Origin: Plantago elongata
Taxonomy: Eukaryota; Streptophyta; Magnoliopsida; Lamiales; Plantaginaceae
Length of the DNA stretch: 36,139 nucleotides
Direction: 5' to 3'
NCBI GenBank assembly: GCA_036897095.1
Contig: JAYMSP010001104.1
Span: forward strand, 1 to 36,139
This document shows positions 23,421-34,664 of this stretch, piece after piece. The notes under the pieces were generated by a model. That model saw nothing but the letters and a program-made list of their open reading frames with translations, was not told the origin of the DNA and did not search any database. The position numbers were made by a program, and so were the translations under genes. The first letter of the stretch is position 1. Each line of letters begins with the position of its first letter.

Positions 23421-23879
23421 TGTATTCATCACAAGCATATTAGCATATTTATGCCATAGTAAGATGAGTAGCTTGAGAAATAGAGAAGACATATTAAGAT
23501 GATTCACATATTGACAAAACATATAAGAGAAATTGACCAGTGAAATAATAGTATCCATATTCACTAGTCACTGCTAATAAGAGAGAACAAATTGATAGCA
23601 TACAATAATACTACTGAATCGAAGAATTAATTAATTTGTCTCCATAAATGGTCAGGAGAAGTAGTACCTAAATCACAATCACAGTCGCATTGTACCTTAA
23701 TCACAGTACTATAGTATACAAATTGCCAGTACTATCTTCCTTCATGAGCATAATTAAATAAACATGAGAAATTACCTGAGAAAAAGCATTGTTGCTCAAG
23801 TAGGATATGAAATTGAAGTACTGTAGCAAAACTTTGTAGAGATTCAATGTAATCCAAATCGGAGTACTAGGACATACCA
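23421..23879. other. AT-rich intergenic DNA
   Basis: No protein-like frame is recognised. On the minus strand a possible donor, ctcag|gtaatt, lies near 23774, downstream of the leader-like segment at 23880-24040. Confidence 0.4.
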
Positions 23880-24040
23880 CATGAATAGATCAGATTATGA
23901 TGAAGCTGTAGGTTGAAGCGATTTCATGATGGTGGAACGGCGGACGGAAGAAACACACACTGCACATTTTACTGTGTATTTTGTGTGTGGGGAATGAGAA
24001 GCAGATTGAATCAGGATTCTTTCTTAAAGAATTTATATTA
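23880..24040 (-). promoter_or_regulatory. Promoter and leader-like segment (minus strand), possible gene remnant
   Basis: Read on the minus strand, a TATA-like aatataaattc (about 24036-24026) precedes a CT-rich, leader-like tract containing ttcttccgtccgccgttcc. An ATG in accatcATG then opens a ten-codon frame (MKSLQPTASS, then TAA), followed by a possible donor tgtg|gtatgt near 23880. The composition changes abruptly from the surrounding AT-rich DNA. No downstream coding exon was found, so this may be a non-coding transcript start, a captured promoter or the remnant of a lost gene. Confidence 0.3.
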
Positions 24041-26245
24041 AAATGGTAGTGACCGGTTTTTAACTTGCTGACCGGTGATTTTGTACAACCGAATTTTTCT
24101 AATGCACTGGAAAATCTTGACTTATAGTATACTTACTCAATTACTTATAATAACACATTATTATTCGTTTAATTATATTAACTGAAAATAAAAATTACTA
24201 CGGAGCACTTCATATTAAAATTACAAGAGTAAGGCTGCTAAATGACTTATCTCTAAATTTAATGGAAGAATAAACACGGTAGTGATTATTGGTCAACTCG
24301 TAGTAAATTTCTACCAATGAGATTCACATTTTATAATGTCATGCGACAAAATCAAATGGTTTAGCCTTTACGTTTTTAGATTATTTCAGACTAGCAAAAC
24401 CAATTGATTGTCAGATGAATAGATCTCAACCAAAACGTTTTGAAAAATTGAAACTAAAAATCCTATTATTTGTTGTTATGAAGATTTTGAACTAGCTAAC
24501 GTATGCAGATCGAATCTAAGGGTTCTTACTGCTGCAACTACAAATTAACTTAGCTACTCATATACATAATCAACGCATACAAATTCGTTGTCACAATGAT
24601 ATACTCATAAGATTGAAATATAAAAAGTGGTCGAACATATATACATACAAATTGTCAAATTGAAGAGTCTAACCCGAATGTATGAATTTGTGAATCCAAT
24701 GAGTAAACAAGACAAAATAGCCCAACCAAGAGCTAATCCAAACTAGAGTTGTAAGCTATTTTGGAATAATGTATGAACAAAAAGGGGGAACACAACAAAG
24801 TAAAAGAACTTACAAATCTCATCCTATCGAGCTTGACGCGTCTGAAAATGGGAATAACATGCGTCAAGTCAGTTTTTCCAAAACTCCTGATACACTGAAA
24901 TTTTGGATGCGCCTGACAATATCGGTACCTTAGACAACAAGATTTAAGTCAGGGGTGGTGAATATACTTATACATCTTTTGTGCTTAAAATAGATTTTTC
25001 AGCAAGTACAAGCAAATGTTGATACTTAACTTTCAGATAGTGGAAGACTTTTACAATTTAAATTATGAGTGTGTATTCATTGAGCAAAATATATCAACAA
25101 ATAAACAAATTAGTTGTTTGAAGTAATTGTCAGTAAGTAAATACATAAGTTTGTTGTGGTATCTGAATGAGGCGTAATCTCTTAACTAATCAACTTCGTC
25201 TATCCTTAGGACTTGAACTCAGTGAGATGAACAATTGTGTTCTGTTACAAAATCATATCCTTAGATAAATCACTTTAATCCTAAGTCCTTAACTTAATAC
25301 CTTCAATGTTTTCCTTTACTTCACAAGCCAAGTGCTCGAGTTCCTTAAAGGGGTTTTCCTTAGTTTCTCAGACTAAGTAGTTCACCCATCATTCTTAACA
25401 CACATGTTTAGTCTCTTTGAGTGTGTAGTTTGAACAACTTACTGATAACAATGGTGTAGTTAGTTTTAGTGATAAAAAAACTCCAACCGAAGTTCTTGTG
25501 TTTCAAAAACTTGGTATTTTATTTTTGAAGAACAAGACTTGTTCTTGCACAGAACACGTATAAGTCACAATTCAAAACATAGTTCTATATCTTCATAAGT
25601 GCTTGAAAAGATAAAGTCTTGTTAGGAACTTATAAAACTTGAGAGTATTTTTTTTAATCGCAATAGCATCTATGAGTGTTCTTAGTTATGTGGTTTATCA
25701 AGCTCTAAGAGTTCCTACCTAAGCGTAAAATAGTTTCATTTGAAGATGTATATATTTGATAATATATTGAAATTTTGAGCTAAATGGAGGTACAAAGACT
25801 TTTGTATTATTTTCGTCCATCAATCTTGCGTTTGACAGTTAGTGCTATATTGTTTTATAGCAAAAATCGCCTTTCTTGTTTCTCAGAACATATACTTTCA
25901 ATGCTACAAAGTGCTACTTTGATTCTAGTATGGGAAAAATCAAGTACTTAGTTATGAAAGAGGACCATATCACAAAAAGATGCATTTCTATGTATTTTCT
26001 CAAAATTAGAAGTTTCAAAACCTTACATGGCCGAATCAGGCGTGCATCATAGAAAAAAAATCATACACCTAGGAGTAAAAACGTGCTCAATGAGGGTTGG
26101 CATACGTCAAACATGCTTGGGAAGCTTAAGTTGAACTCTGATTGCTCTTATTTATTTTTCAAATATATGTTAATCTAAATTCGACTACCCATATTAAATG
26201 GAAAAAAACTAGGTCCATAAATTAAAAACCATTTGGAACGAGCAA
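24041..26245. other. Repeat-like intergenic DNA of unknown family
   Basis: No gene is recognised. From about 24815 to 26130 the composition is less AT-biased, and words like gcgtcaagtcag and cgcctgac recur at both ends (near 24830-24915 and 26035-26120). This suggests an old retroelement fragment, but no LTR ends, primer site or protein motif could be identified. Confidence 0.4.
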
Positions 26246-26261
26246 GTCTCCTGAGAGACGG

Positions 26262-26477
26262 TCGTCTCTAGATAATTTATCTAAAGACGGTCCTACATTA
26301 TTAAGAAATCATCGAGTTATTTATCCAAATACCCATGTTCTCAACATTGATTTTTTTTCCGTATTACAACAAAGCTTATTTTGTTAATAACATAGACATC
26401 TTGGTTAATAACATGAGTGATTTTATTGGTAATATAGGACGTCTCCCGATAAAAACTGTCTATCACGAAACTTTGTA
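26262..26477. mobile_element. MITE-like element, copy 2
   Basis: This is homologous to 6016-6185 in NusB intron 2, sharing tctctagataatttatcta, cgtattacaa, cgtctcccg and actttgt in order. Flanking words gagagacggtcgtctc (left, from about 26253) and gacgtctcccgat (right) hint at GACGG/CCGTC-type inverted termini. The plus frame 26335-26520 crossing it is not a gene. Confidence 0.6.
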
Positions 26478-26779
26478 TAATTTTATCTGTAAGTATGAGA
26501 AAATACTACATGATGAGTAAAGTCAAGATATCATTTTTTACTCAAATATCACACGAATAACAACTATGCTTATGGCATCAAATTTCTGAATTAGAAACAA
26601 AAGAAACACAAATAAAATCACACCTAGACTGTCACAACAATTAGAACCGATGGCCAAAACAAGTTGGGGTGAGATAAAACACGTTAATACATCTAGTTCT
26701 TCTCAAACTTAGGCAACAACTTCTCAAATGATTCGTTAATCATATCATTGCCCATGTAGTCCTTGGTGTTAACACCAGT

Positions 26780-28182
26780 TGTCACGCCCCAAAATCAAAA
26801 TACTTTAGTGCGACTAGCCGTCTACGTGAGATGGGCTCATGCCAAGACAAAGTGTCAATTTTATAAATCATTTGAAAAGAGTGGTATAAAAGCAGAGCAA
26901 CTACAACTCAAATACAATAAATGCATGAAGTTACAATCTAAAGCTTCAACAGTACAACTATTAATCCTCTACACAAAAGATATATACACAACTCTCCAAA
27001 CGGCACTCGTCTACCCACCTCGACTCCAAAATACGTCCATAGACTTCACTAAACATCAAAAAATGGGGTGTAAGGGTGAGCTTATGTCAATTTTACCCGA
27101 ATCTAGTACAATAAAAATATACATACATATACACCCATCATATATCACACATATCCAAAATCACTTGCACGAAACATGTTACGTTAATCAAATCATATTT
27201 AGCTCAAATCAGATATAAACTATATATGGTCACACAAACCGGTGCCACACATGCTGACTTTTAACATAACATATCCCATAACACAATAGGCGCCACACAC
27301 ATAACATAAGGGAGTACTCCAAAGCACAAAAATCATATCCCTCGAAAGGGTCACACACTTCATAGGCATGTCGATGAGCTTAAATGACATAATCCATGCT
27401 TTATCAAATCACTTTCACACATCGTATACACAGATAAAACCTTTTGGGATAAACATACATGATCCTTTTCCGAATAGACTATTATATCAAGTCACATTAC
27501 TTGATATAATAACCATAAGTTTATTTCTCAATCGCAAAACTATACATATATATTTTATAAACGAAAAATAAAAGCAAAGTGTCAACAATTTCCCTCACCT
27601 CAAAGAATACTCGAAACAAGCTTACCCTAGCTAAACCAGCAAGGCACCCACTAACTAGCACCCCGAAACACCAAAACTCACCACTAGTATGAACCCAAAT
27701 TTAAAAATAAGACGATAACTCGCAAATTTCTAAGTAGGTAAACACACAAAGTTAGGTGTAAACTCTTGTAAAAGGAAGTGTACCAATTAACTCGTGGAAG
27801 TGATTTGGTTTATAATGAAAATTTACATATACAACATTGGTACGAGTAGACCATAAACATCAAAACATTGCATCTAATTAATTAAGGCAATGTAAAGGAT
27901 TTTAAACCTTGAATAATACTAAATAAAACGCAAGGTGAAGAAGAAGAAAAGGAATAAACAAACTTATTGAAGATGTTAGATTGGTGGTTGCAGTTATGAA
28001 ACATAAACGACTCATATGTTTTAAGATGGAAGAGTTTCAGAATTTACATGTTATTATTTTAGGTGGGATCGGGCTTAAAAATCTGAAAATTAGTTTGGAA
28101 AAAATATTACTAGGCCCAGTCCACTATAAATATAAAATAAAGTAATAAAACCGAATTAAAATAAAAAATACGGGTTCTTACA
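26780..28182 (+). mobile_element. Probable solo LTR, 1,403 bases
   Basis: The segment opens with tgtcacgcccc, a start often seen in plant Ty3/gypsy-type LTRs, and closes with gggttcttaca, so it has the TG...CA ends of an LTR. The flanks ccagt (26775-26779) and ccggt (28183-28187) are a 5-base duplication with one mismatch, as left by retroviral-type integration. No internal gag-pol region or second LTR is present in the window, so a solo LTR from unequal recombination fits best. Open frames within it (26763-27218 and 27368-27571) show no known protein motif. Strand is assigned only from the TG to CA direction. Confidence 0.65.
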
Positions 28183-30012
28183 CCGGTACTACATGGAGAC
28201 GATGATGGAGAGTTAGGAGCGTTATAGCTTCTCCAGTGCACTCTCCTCTCCCAACTACCCAACATTGTTGATGTGTCAAATCAGAGTTTTACATTTATTT
28301 GTTTTTATGCCAGAGTTAAATCCAATACTAAGTATAAAATGTAGTATAATGGAAGTAACTAGAGGTCGGTCTCTAGGGATTTAACCAGTTGTTGCTTTTG
28401 ACTTATGGAAAAAGGAAACAATATTATAAATATAAAGAAAGCAGTGATAGTTGTTTTGCCTTGGCGGCGATTGAATTGAGTTTGAGAGAAAGAGAAAGTA
28501 GAGAACGGAGAAGATAGACAAATAAGAGAAATATTGAATATGAATATAAGTTATGCAAAACTACATGGTGGTGATTTCAAGCAAGATGATTAGTAGGAAA
28601 TTGCGATTCACATGAGTTAATCACATGAGTGTCTCACTCACTCGGTTTCAAGAATGAACAGTGTCCCACTCACTTCACTCAAGGATTAATAGTATTAAGT
28701 GGAGTAGTCAATTCCACTAAACTACGCAAATTAATTAATCTAGCTTATATAATTTGCAACAAACTGTCGTAAAATTTCATGGATGAAAACATATTTGGTT
28801 AACAGCTCGGGTTACATGAACAATGATTTGGTTTGTAAAATATCAAATAAACACCAGCCAGATTAATTGTTCAACCTAAATAGCACGATAGTTAATCCTG
28901 ATGCATGGCGAATCGCAAAAACCCTGACTAATCATAATTGTATCCATCATCACGCTATAGTGGGGTATTTAGCTACTATTAGTTATGGAAGAGAGAGAGC
29001 TAAGCACATATTCTCAAGATAAAGTTGAATTAGAAATAGTGTACTGATGATTGTCACTCCCAGGTGATTGGTATGGTCCAACTGTAGAGCTTGCTAGAAT
29101 CCAAATCCCAATTAACACAAAATAATCTTCAATACAAAATATAATCAAGGCTAGGGTCAAATCGACATTTGAATTTTAATCTTTGTTTCTCTCTCTAAGA
29201 GTTGGGAGAGGGGGAGAAGAATGAAAAAGTTATGTTTAGAATTGAAGACTATGTCCTATTATATAGAGAATGAAGTAGTAGAACCTAAGTACCAAGAGAA
29301 TATAGCCAAATTATAGTAAAAGATGCTGAGAAAGTCGAACTGGGCCTGGAAAGTCGACGCAGTGGGCCAAAATTAGGCCCACTGCTCTCGAACTACTCAC
29401 CGTGTCGCGGTCATAATTGATCGCAATGCGATGAAAAGCTACAATTTGCCTCGCAACGCGGTCTTCCGCGAGAATTTTCAATTTTGCCCTTCTTCGCCAT
29501 TTTTGCTCCTTTTGCTCGATTTCGCTCATTCCTACTTCGTTTCTTAGTATTTTGGCTTCATCACTCTACTTCTAGCAAACATACAAAGCAATTGGATAAT
29601 CCAAGTGAGCATAAAATGCATCATTTTTGCTATGAATCGGAGCGTTTTCACCAAATGCCTGTGAAATTCAAAATAGAATGAAACGAGTAAAATGGTTCTA
29701 CTTTATCATCAAAATTAGGACTTAAGAGCAATAAAAGGTGGGGAAAAAGACTAGATGAGATGGTCTAAAATCATCTCATCAATTGCCTTCTTAAATTGCT
29801 CTTATGTATTGAAATCTAGGACATTGCATAACTTGTGCAATAAATTCTGGGGACATGGGTGGATATGGACTAGTCGGTTGGCCAGGTCTTAATAAGACTT
29901 AGGGTGATTTGAAATTTCAAATTTATGTGGTTATAGAGTTGACCCTCAACATATGTAAGATAGTGAGATCAATGTAAGTCGCTTCTTCTTTTGGCCCGCG
30001 AGTAGGTTGCTA
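28183..30012. other. Repeat-like intergenic DNA, unclassified
   Basis: No gene is recognised. Around 29381-29480 there is a CpG-rich pocket with repeated words gtcgcggtc, cgcaatgcgat and cgcaacgcggtc. It is followed by a T-rich tract, ttgcccttcttcgcc and ttttgctcgatttcgctc. This looks like part of a retroelement, but I cannot define ends. The opposed open frames over 29311-29681 overlap each other and do not look coding. Confidence 0.4.
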
Positions 30013-30162
30013 CATTGGAAGATTGACCACGCCGAAGTGGGAAGTGGTTAGTGTGAGCTTCAAAGGAGATACCGACTCCTCACTATCTAATCCTTCATCG
30101 TCATCTAATATGATCTCGACGTGTGCTTTAGTAATTCTATAATCATCATGAAAATCATTTTC
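30013..30162 (-). pseudogene. Short open remnant, possibly retroelement-derived
   Basis: Between two in-frame TAG stops, 50 codons read like protein on the minus strand. It has an acidic patch (LDDDEGLDSEES) followed by SPLKLTLTTSHFGVVNLPM. There is no initiating ATG and no recognisable partner exon. The sequence looks more protein-like than neighbouring frames, but no family could be named; a decayed transposon coding fragment is the simplest idea. Confidence 0.25.
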
Positions 30163-30529
30163 CTACTTGTTTTTCTCCACTACGTCAATTTGCAAAAATC
30201 CCATATGAGACGTACTACACTAATATAACTTATTATCATTATTTATTTAATGTAAAATAAATTTTATTACCACATATAGTACATATCATGTTTCAGAACT
30301 ATACTAAACAATTGCATGGTTAAGAATGGAGCATCTCCTTACTTAACGCCTATCTTGTTTCATCATATAAATTACAAGAGTTCCACAATTTGTATGATGT
30401 TCTTTGAATTCTATTTCATTTCATGCACAATAAATTAATATTTTCTTTTCTTTTTTGTTGATCATGCCTGAAATAAGAAATTTTGAATGATTGAGATAGA
30501 TAAGTTAATTTTGTCGTTTATTTCTAGCG
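30163..30529. other. Upstream region of the cysteine-rich peptide gene
   Basis: AT-rich DNA. A TATA-like catatAAATtac at about 30364 lies roughly 165 bases before the ATG at 30530 and could drive the small peptide gene. Confidence 0.35.
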
Positions 30530-30754
30530 ATGGGCATTACAGTGAGAATCTACAGTAGCTCATTGGTTATAATAGTTTTGGTGGTGATTACGTCAGCAGT
30601 AAATTTAGTACCCGATGCGACGTGTCAAGAAGATTGCATGCCAATATGTATGCAGTTACATGGCGTTTTTGACTTCGAATGCAACAAGGCTTGTTTCCTA
30701 GGATGTCAACAGTTGTTAGGTAAGGGAAAACGTTCAACTGTACAATTTCACTAA
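30530..30754 (+). CDS. Small secreted six-cysteine peptide (thionin-like)
   Basis: The 74-residue product has a hydrophobic N-terminal signal peptide (about residues 1-30, core SLVIIVLVVITSAV) and then a short mature region with six cysteines at 32, 36, 40, 51, 55 and 59. The spacing is symmetrical: C-X3-C-X3-C-X10-C-X3-C-X3-C. Such i, i+4, i+8 spacing fits two helices paired by three disulfides, as in helical-hairpin and thionin-like plant peptides. A role in defence or signalling is plausible but not shown. A good donor (ttag|gtaagg) at 30719/30720 leaves an alternative: splicing to an acceptor near 30942 (tttatag) or 30961 (cttcag) would replace the tail GKGKRSTVQFH and keep all six cysteines. 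The unspliced frame ends TAA-free at a TAA-like AT-rich boundary, so the true C-terminus is uncertain. Confidence 0.6.
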   Translation: MGITVRIYSSSLVIIVLVVITSAVNLVPDATCQEDCMPICMQLHGVFDFECNKACFLGCQQLLGKGKRSTVQFH

Positions 30755-32209
30755 TTAATATATATGACTTGTTTAGGATTCAAATATTTCATATTACATA
30801 AACAATCAACACATAGTTGTATTCATTTCTAACACAAGATTATGTTGTACTCAATCTCTACAAAACTGTAAATACAAGCAATTTGACAATATGTACAATC
30901 ATGATTTTAGTCTACATATAAAAATATATACTGCATTTATAGGTGACGAAGGAAACTTCAGAATCACCTCATTCATGTACAATTGTAAAATGATAGCTTA
31001 TGGGTATCAAATAAGTTATACTTTGTTTTGATTTAAATACATTATCTTGACCAATTTACTTTACTAAGATAGTCATAATTATATATTATTTGTACGCATG
31101 TAGAGATTTCAATACGGTGAGGAATGCGCATGAAAGAAAGGGAGTTGGCAAGGTGCGAGGTAAAAAAAGATATGGTAAATTTGCGTATGCTTACATATGT
31201 GTGTCTAGCACTTTTATATTACTAAAAAAGACATTGAATTTCTACACATTGTTGGCTTCCTTTTTACTTTGTTCTCCTCTTGATTTTCAAAAGACACAAT
31301 TAACCTACATATATATTAGGGATCATCATAAAAGGTTTTCGAGCATTCTCAACCTCTATAATTGGAGACTTCTACTATTTAAAAAGAAATTTCTTCAAAG
31401 TAGTTAATTAACGTACCAAATCAATTGAATTTGGACCAAGTAATTGATTCTAGCTAGCTTATAATAAAAGTTCTGAGATAAATCTTCTTCTCCATTTCTC
31501 TATGACCGTCTTGTTGAATACTAAAAAGAAACACATATTGACTACCAATTATTTTGATAATACACAATTCTAACATTGTCACATTCTTTTTATTTTATTC
31601 TATTATTTTATAACTAACTATTTAATTTCAAGTTCTTTTACTTGGACAAATAATTATTAATATGAAAAACATATACGAAAGTATCATATGCCCAAATACT
31701 CATATTACTAAGTGTGAATTCGAAGTTAAAATTAAGAGAGCATAATTGATAACAAAATTTTCAAAATCATGCCTAAATTCAAAGTTGCAATACATATGTA
31801 AAACCACTCTAGAATAATCCATTGAATACGATTATTAAGGATGACAATCAAGTTCTTTAATTAACCTATTATTACAGTAACACTTGAAGTCGTAAAGGAT
31901 GAAACTTATCAACCATATAATGAATCATGTGCTATCTAAATCATCAACTTACATATCACAATAAGTTTAATTGTTATCAACTATTTTATTTGCTCAAATA
32001 AACAATTGGTTATCGTATTCTTACCTACTTTAATTTACATTACATGTATTTGAATACTTGAACAGATATTTAGAATAATCTTGGATGCTAATACATGTAC
32101 CTATCAGTTTAATGCACATGAGATCCGATATTGTTAGTTCAATTTTAGATTTGTTGAGCAAACACATAATATATATAGTTTCGGCCAGGGATAAGTGATC
32201 TTAACTCCT
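30755..32209. other. AT-rich intergenic DNA
   Basis: No gene is recognised. The plus frame 31090-31407 has a basic start (RNAHERKGVGKVRGKKRYGK) but turns into low-complexity sequence without a family match and does not join the upstream peptide in a convincing way. Confidence 0.45.
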
Positions 32210-33040
32210 TAGGTTTTTTTTTAGCTTGGACATTGTAAAAGAGGAGCATACTTTACTGACAGTTAGTGACTTGTATAAGTGTTAGTTTTTAAAGTGCATG
32301 TAATTTTCATTTTTATATGAAGTTGATGAAGACCTATGCATCAACGATGCAATCCGAAGATGCTAAGAAGACAAAAACTAAAGACTTAACATAATTGAAT
32401 AGGTTATCTAAGATATGGAGGACAAGCTTTATATGACATAGTAAGTTGACCAAACTACATGCTATAGTAGTCCCTCAGGCAAAATGATTGCCCAGTTTAC
32501 TAATAACAAAGTGATAACTACGTTACAAGGGAGATTTGAATTTGTACTATGACAATACTAAAAGAGAAACTCTTAACGTGCCACAAAGATGTTGAGGGTA
32601 AGGACAAAATCAAGTATGAGAGATGTAGTGATCTTTCAGTATCCAACGAATTCAAATCACATTGGGCACTGATTTAAACTATAAAAAGAGACACTTAGTA
32701 GCTGAGAAAACTCCATCAACATCATTGACATCTTGGAAATCACAATCAAGCTCATATTGCGGCCAATGTTACTCTAAGTCTCAAATCTCCAACAAGACTC
32801 AGGGTTTGTGAAGCTGCTTGTAAAGAGGCAAAAGGAGCTTTAAGTTGCACCAAAAAAGTGTTCTTTCTTCTGAACAAGATTTCTTATTTTCCCGAAACAC
32901 TCATCTTGTCCTTGAAACACTGGAAGAAAGAAGTATCTATGTGTACCAAAGTAATTGAAACATTGTGATTAAGAACACAATCTGGAAAAGCCAACCACTA
33001 GGCAAACAACAACAAGCGTAGTGGTGAATTCAGTAGGACA
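32210..33040 (+). mobile_element. Copia-type LTR-like fragment
   Basis: The stretch is less AT-rich than its surroundings and organised like an LTR. A U3-like part contains gaagacctatgcatcaacg, then a clear TATA box, ctataaaaagagac (32679-32692), then a leader-like R/U5 part with many CT and AAG words, ending near tagtggtgaattc. The general layout and some words recall long plant copia LTRs of the SIRE/Maximus type. Neither terminus nor a target duplication was found, so ends are approximate. Confidence 0.4.
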
Positions 33041-34632
33041 TTTTAGGGGGTTGAATTAAGAGCACAATAAAGGAATGTCCTCAAAGAACAATACGAGCAA
33101 ATGGCAAATAAGTACAAAGTTGAGAGTGTAAATACGAACAAGTATGATGGTAAGGATAAAATTGGAAGAGTAAAAATAATTTATCCAAATGGTATAATTA
33201 ATGGGAAAATTAGAGGGAAAAAGTTTTGAAAAATTAAGATACATAGATTAGAATGATGCTTGGTGATATGCTTTCAGGAGTTTCTATTCTAAATACAATC
33301 AGCGATTAATATATATTACAGTTGAAAGCTCACAAATCACATAAATAGCAGAAAGTTAACTCGGAATGTTGTTCTTCTCAGACGCTTAGCATAGGAACAA
33401 GCAAATTTCATTTCGCATGCAGAAATCCGATAGTATATAGACTATTAAATTGTTTTTCTCTAATTCTTGGTGTTGAAATCGATGTGTGTGATGTGTAAAG
33501 GACCTCCAGCCTATCTTGTACTATGCTAGTCCACCTTCCTATTTGATACACTACGCACCTCAAACCCGAATAAAAATCAAATACAATTGTGTATGAAATT
33601 ATAATTTTACAAACATAATTTCAAATGTCATGGTGGTTTTTGTGACACCCACACCTCCAGGATATCCCCCGACCCCAATAACATGTATTGTTTACTAACT
33701 TATATATAATACGTTTCGGTATACAAATGTGCTGCGAAATATAATTAGATCCATATTGTATATGTTTCTTTTTTAACCAAGGTTTGATGGTACACAAATA
33801 TGGTGAAAGTGAATTTCTTTAAATCAAGCTTCATCTGTATAATACAAACTAACACAACTTTAACCCACATATTAAAATATTATAAGATTATATGAGATTT
33901 ATTCTTATAAGTTTGGATCGACTTGTCCTTAGAGTATATAATATGCGCTTTATTAACATCTATCTATTATAAAATAATGTCGTGATTTTGTTGAAGATGT
34001 ACACCAAAATGTATTCTCATGATAACTATGTTGACTTAAATAAGTATATTGTTTAGTATGTTTTAATTTTTATTTGCTTGCATGACCCTTTATATTTAAA
34101 CAAATATTAATCGAAATGTAAAAGAAAAATCATAAAATAGGCAAGTTGAATTTACTTTACTAATATAAATTGATAATCAATATTCTACATTTAGATGTAG
34201 TGAATATATACTCATAATCAAAATTATTGGGTTGACCCGATTTTTGTATCGAAACTTACCAAACATCTATTGAACCGGATGGACAAAGAATCCGAGTGGA
34301 GTAGTATTAACCTGTGAGTCCGTGACATGCTTTCACTACACATTATATATAAGTATACAAAGTAAAAAAAAGTACTTAAATAATTAAACTGATTGTAAAT
34401 GTAAGGCAAATGCACTCTTTAGTGATTTCATTAGCGTCATTCACGGACTTACACTTACTCAATACTTATTACTTTATTGAGAGAATTATGAATTAGTGTC
34501 ATCCCTAAATCTTTCCTACACTTTAGTGATATAAAAAACTTCCTACAAATTAGTGTTTATAATTTAATTTTAAATATACTCTTTCACTAAATATTAAATA
34601 TAGTATATTAAATAATCAAAATTACTCTGCAA
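33041..34632. other. AT-rich intergenic DNA with a possible gypsy LTR start at 33641
   Basis: No gene is recognised. At 33641 the sequence tgtgacacccacacctccag followed by cccccgacccc resembles the start of some plant Ty3/gypsy LTRs. I could not find a matching end, so it is not called as an element. Confidence 0.4.
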
Positions 34633-34664
34633 CTAGTACTAACCCGTGGCAGTGCCACGATACA
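34633..34664 (-). mobile_element. Helitron 3' terminus (minus strand)
   Basis: Read on the minus strand the sequence is atcgtggcactgccacggg, then ttagta, then CTAG followed by T. The stem cgtggc/gccacg has a 3-base loop and lies 7 bases before CTAG. A GC-rich hairpin a few bases upstream of a CTRR end inserted before a host T is the canonical Helitron 3' end. The element body would extend to higher coordinates. I did not find a convincing TC 5' end before the window closes. Confidence 0.55.

Noticed and set aside
26763-27218. 151-codon plus-strand frame
   Set aside because: It begins just outside and runs into the probable solo LTR, has low-complexity tails and contains no retroelement protein motif.
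29311-29681. Overlapping frames on both strands of 65-72 codons
   Set aside because: Both are short, overlap each other in a CpG-rich repeat pocket and show no motif or splice support.
31090-31407. Possible further exon of the cysteine-rich peptide gene or a basic small protein
   Set aside because: The frame phase from the 30719 donor meets a stop within a few codons, and the predicted protein becomes low-complexity.
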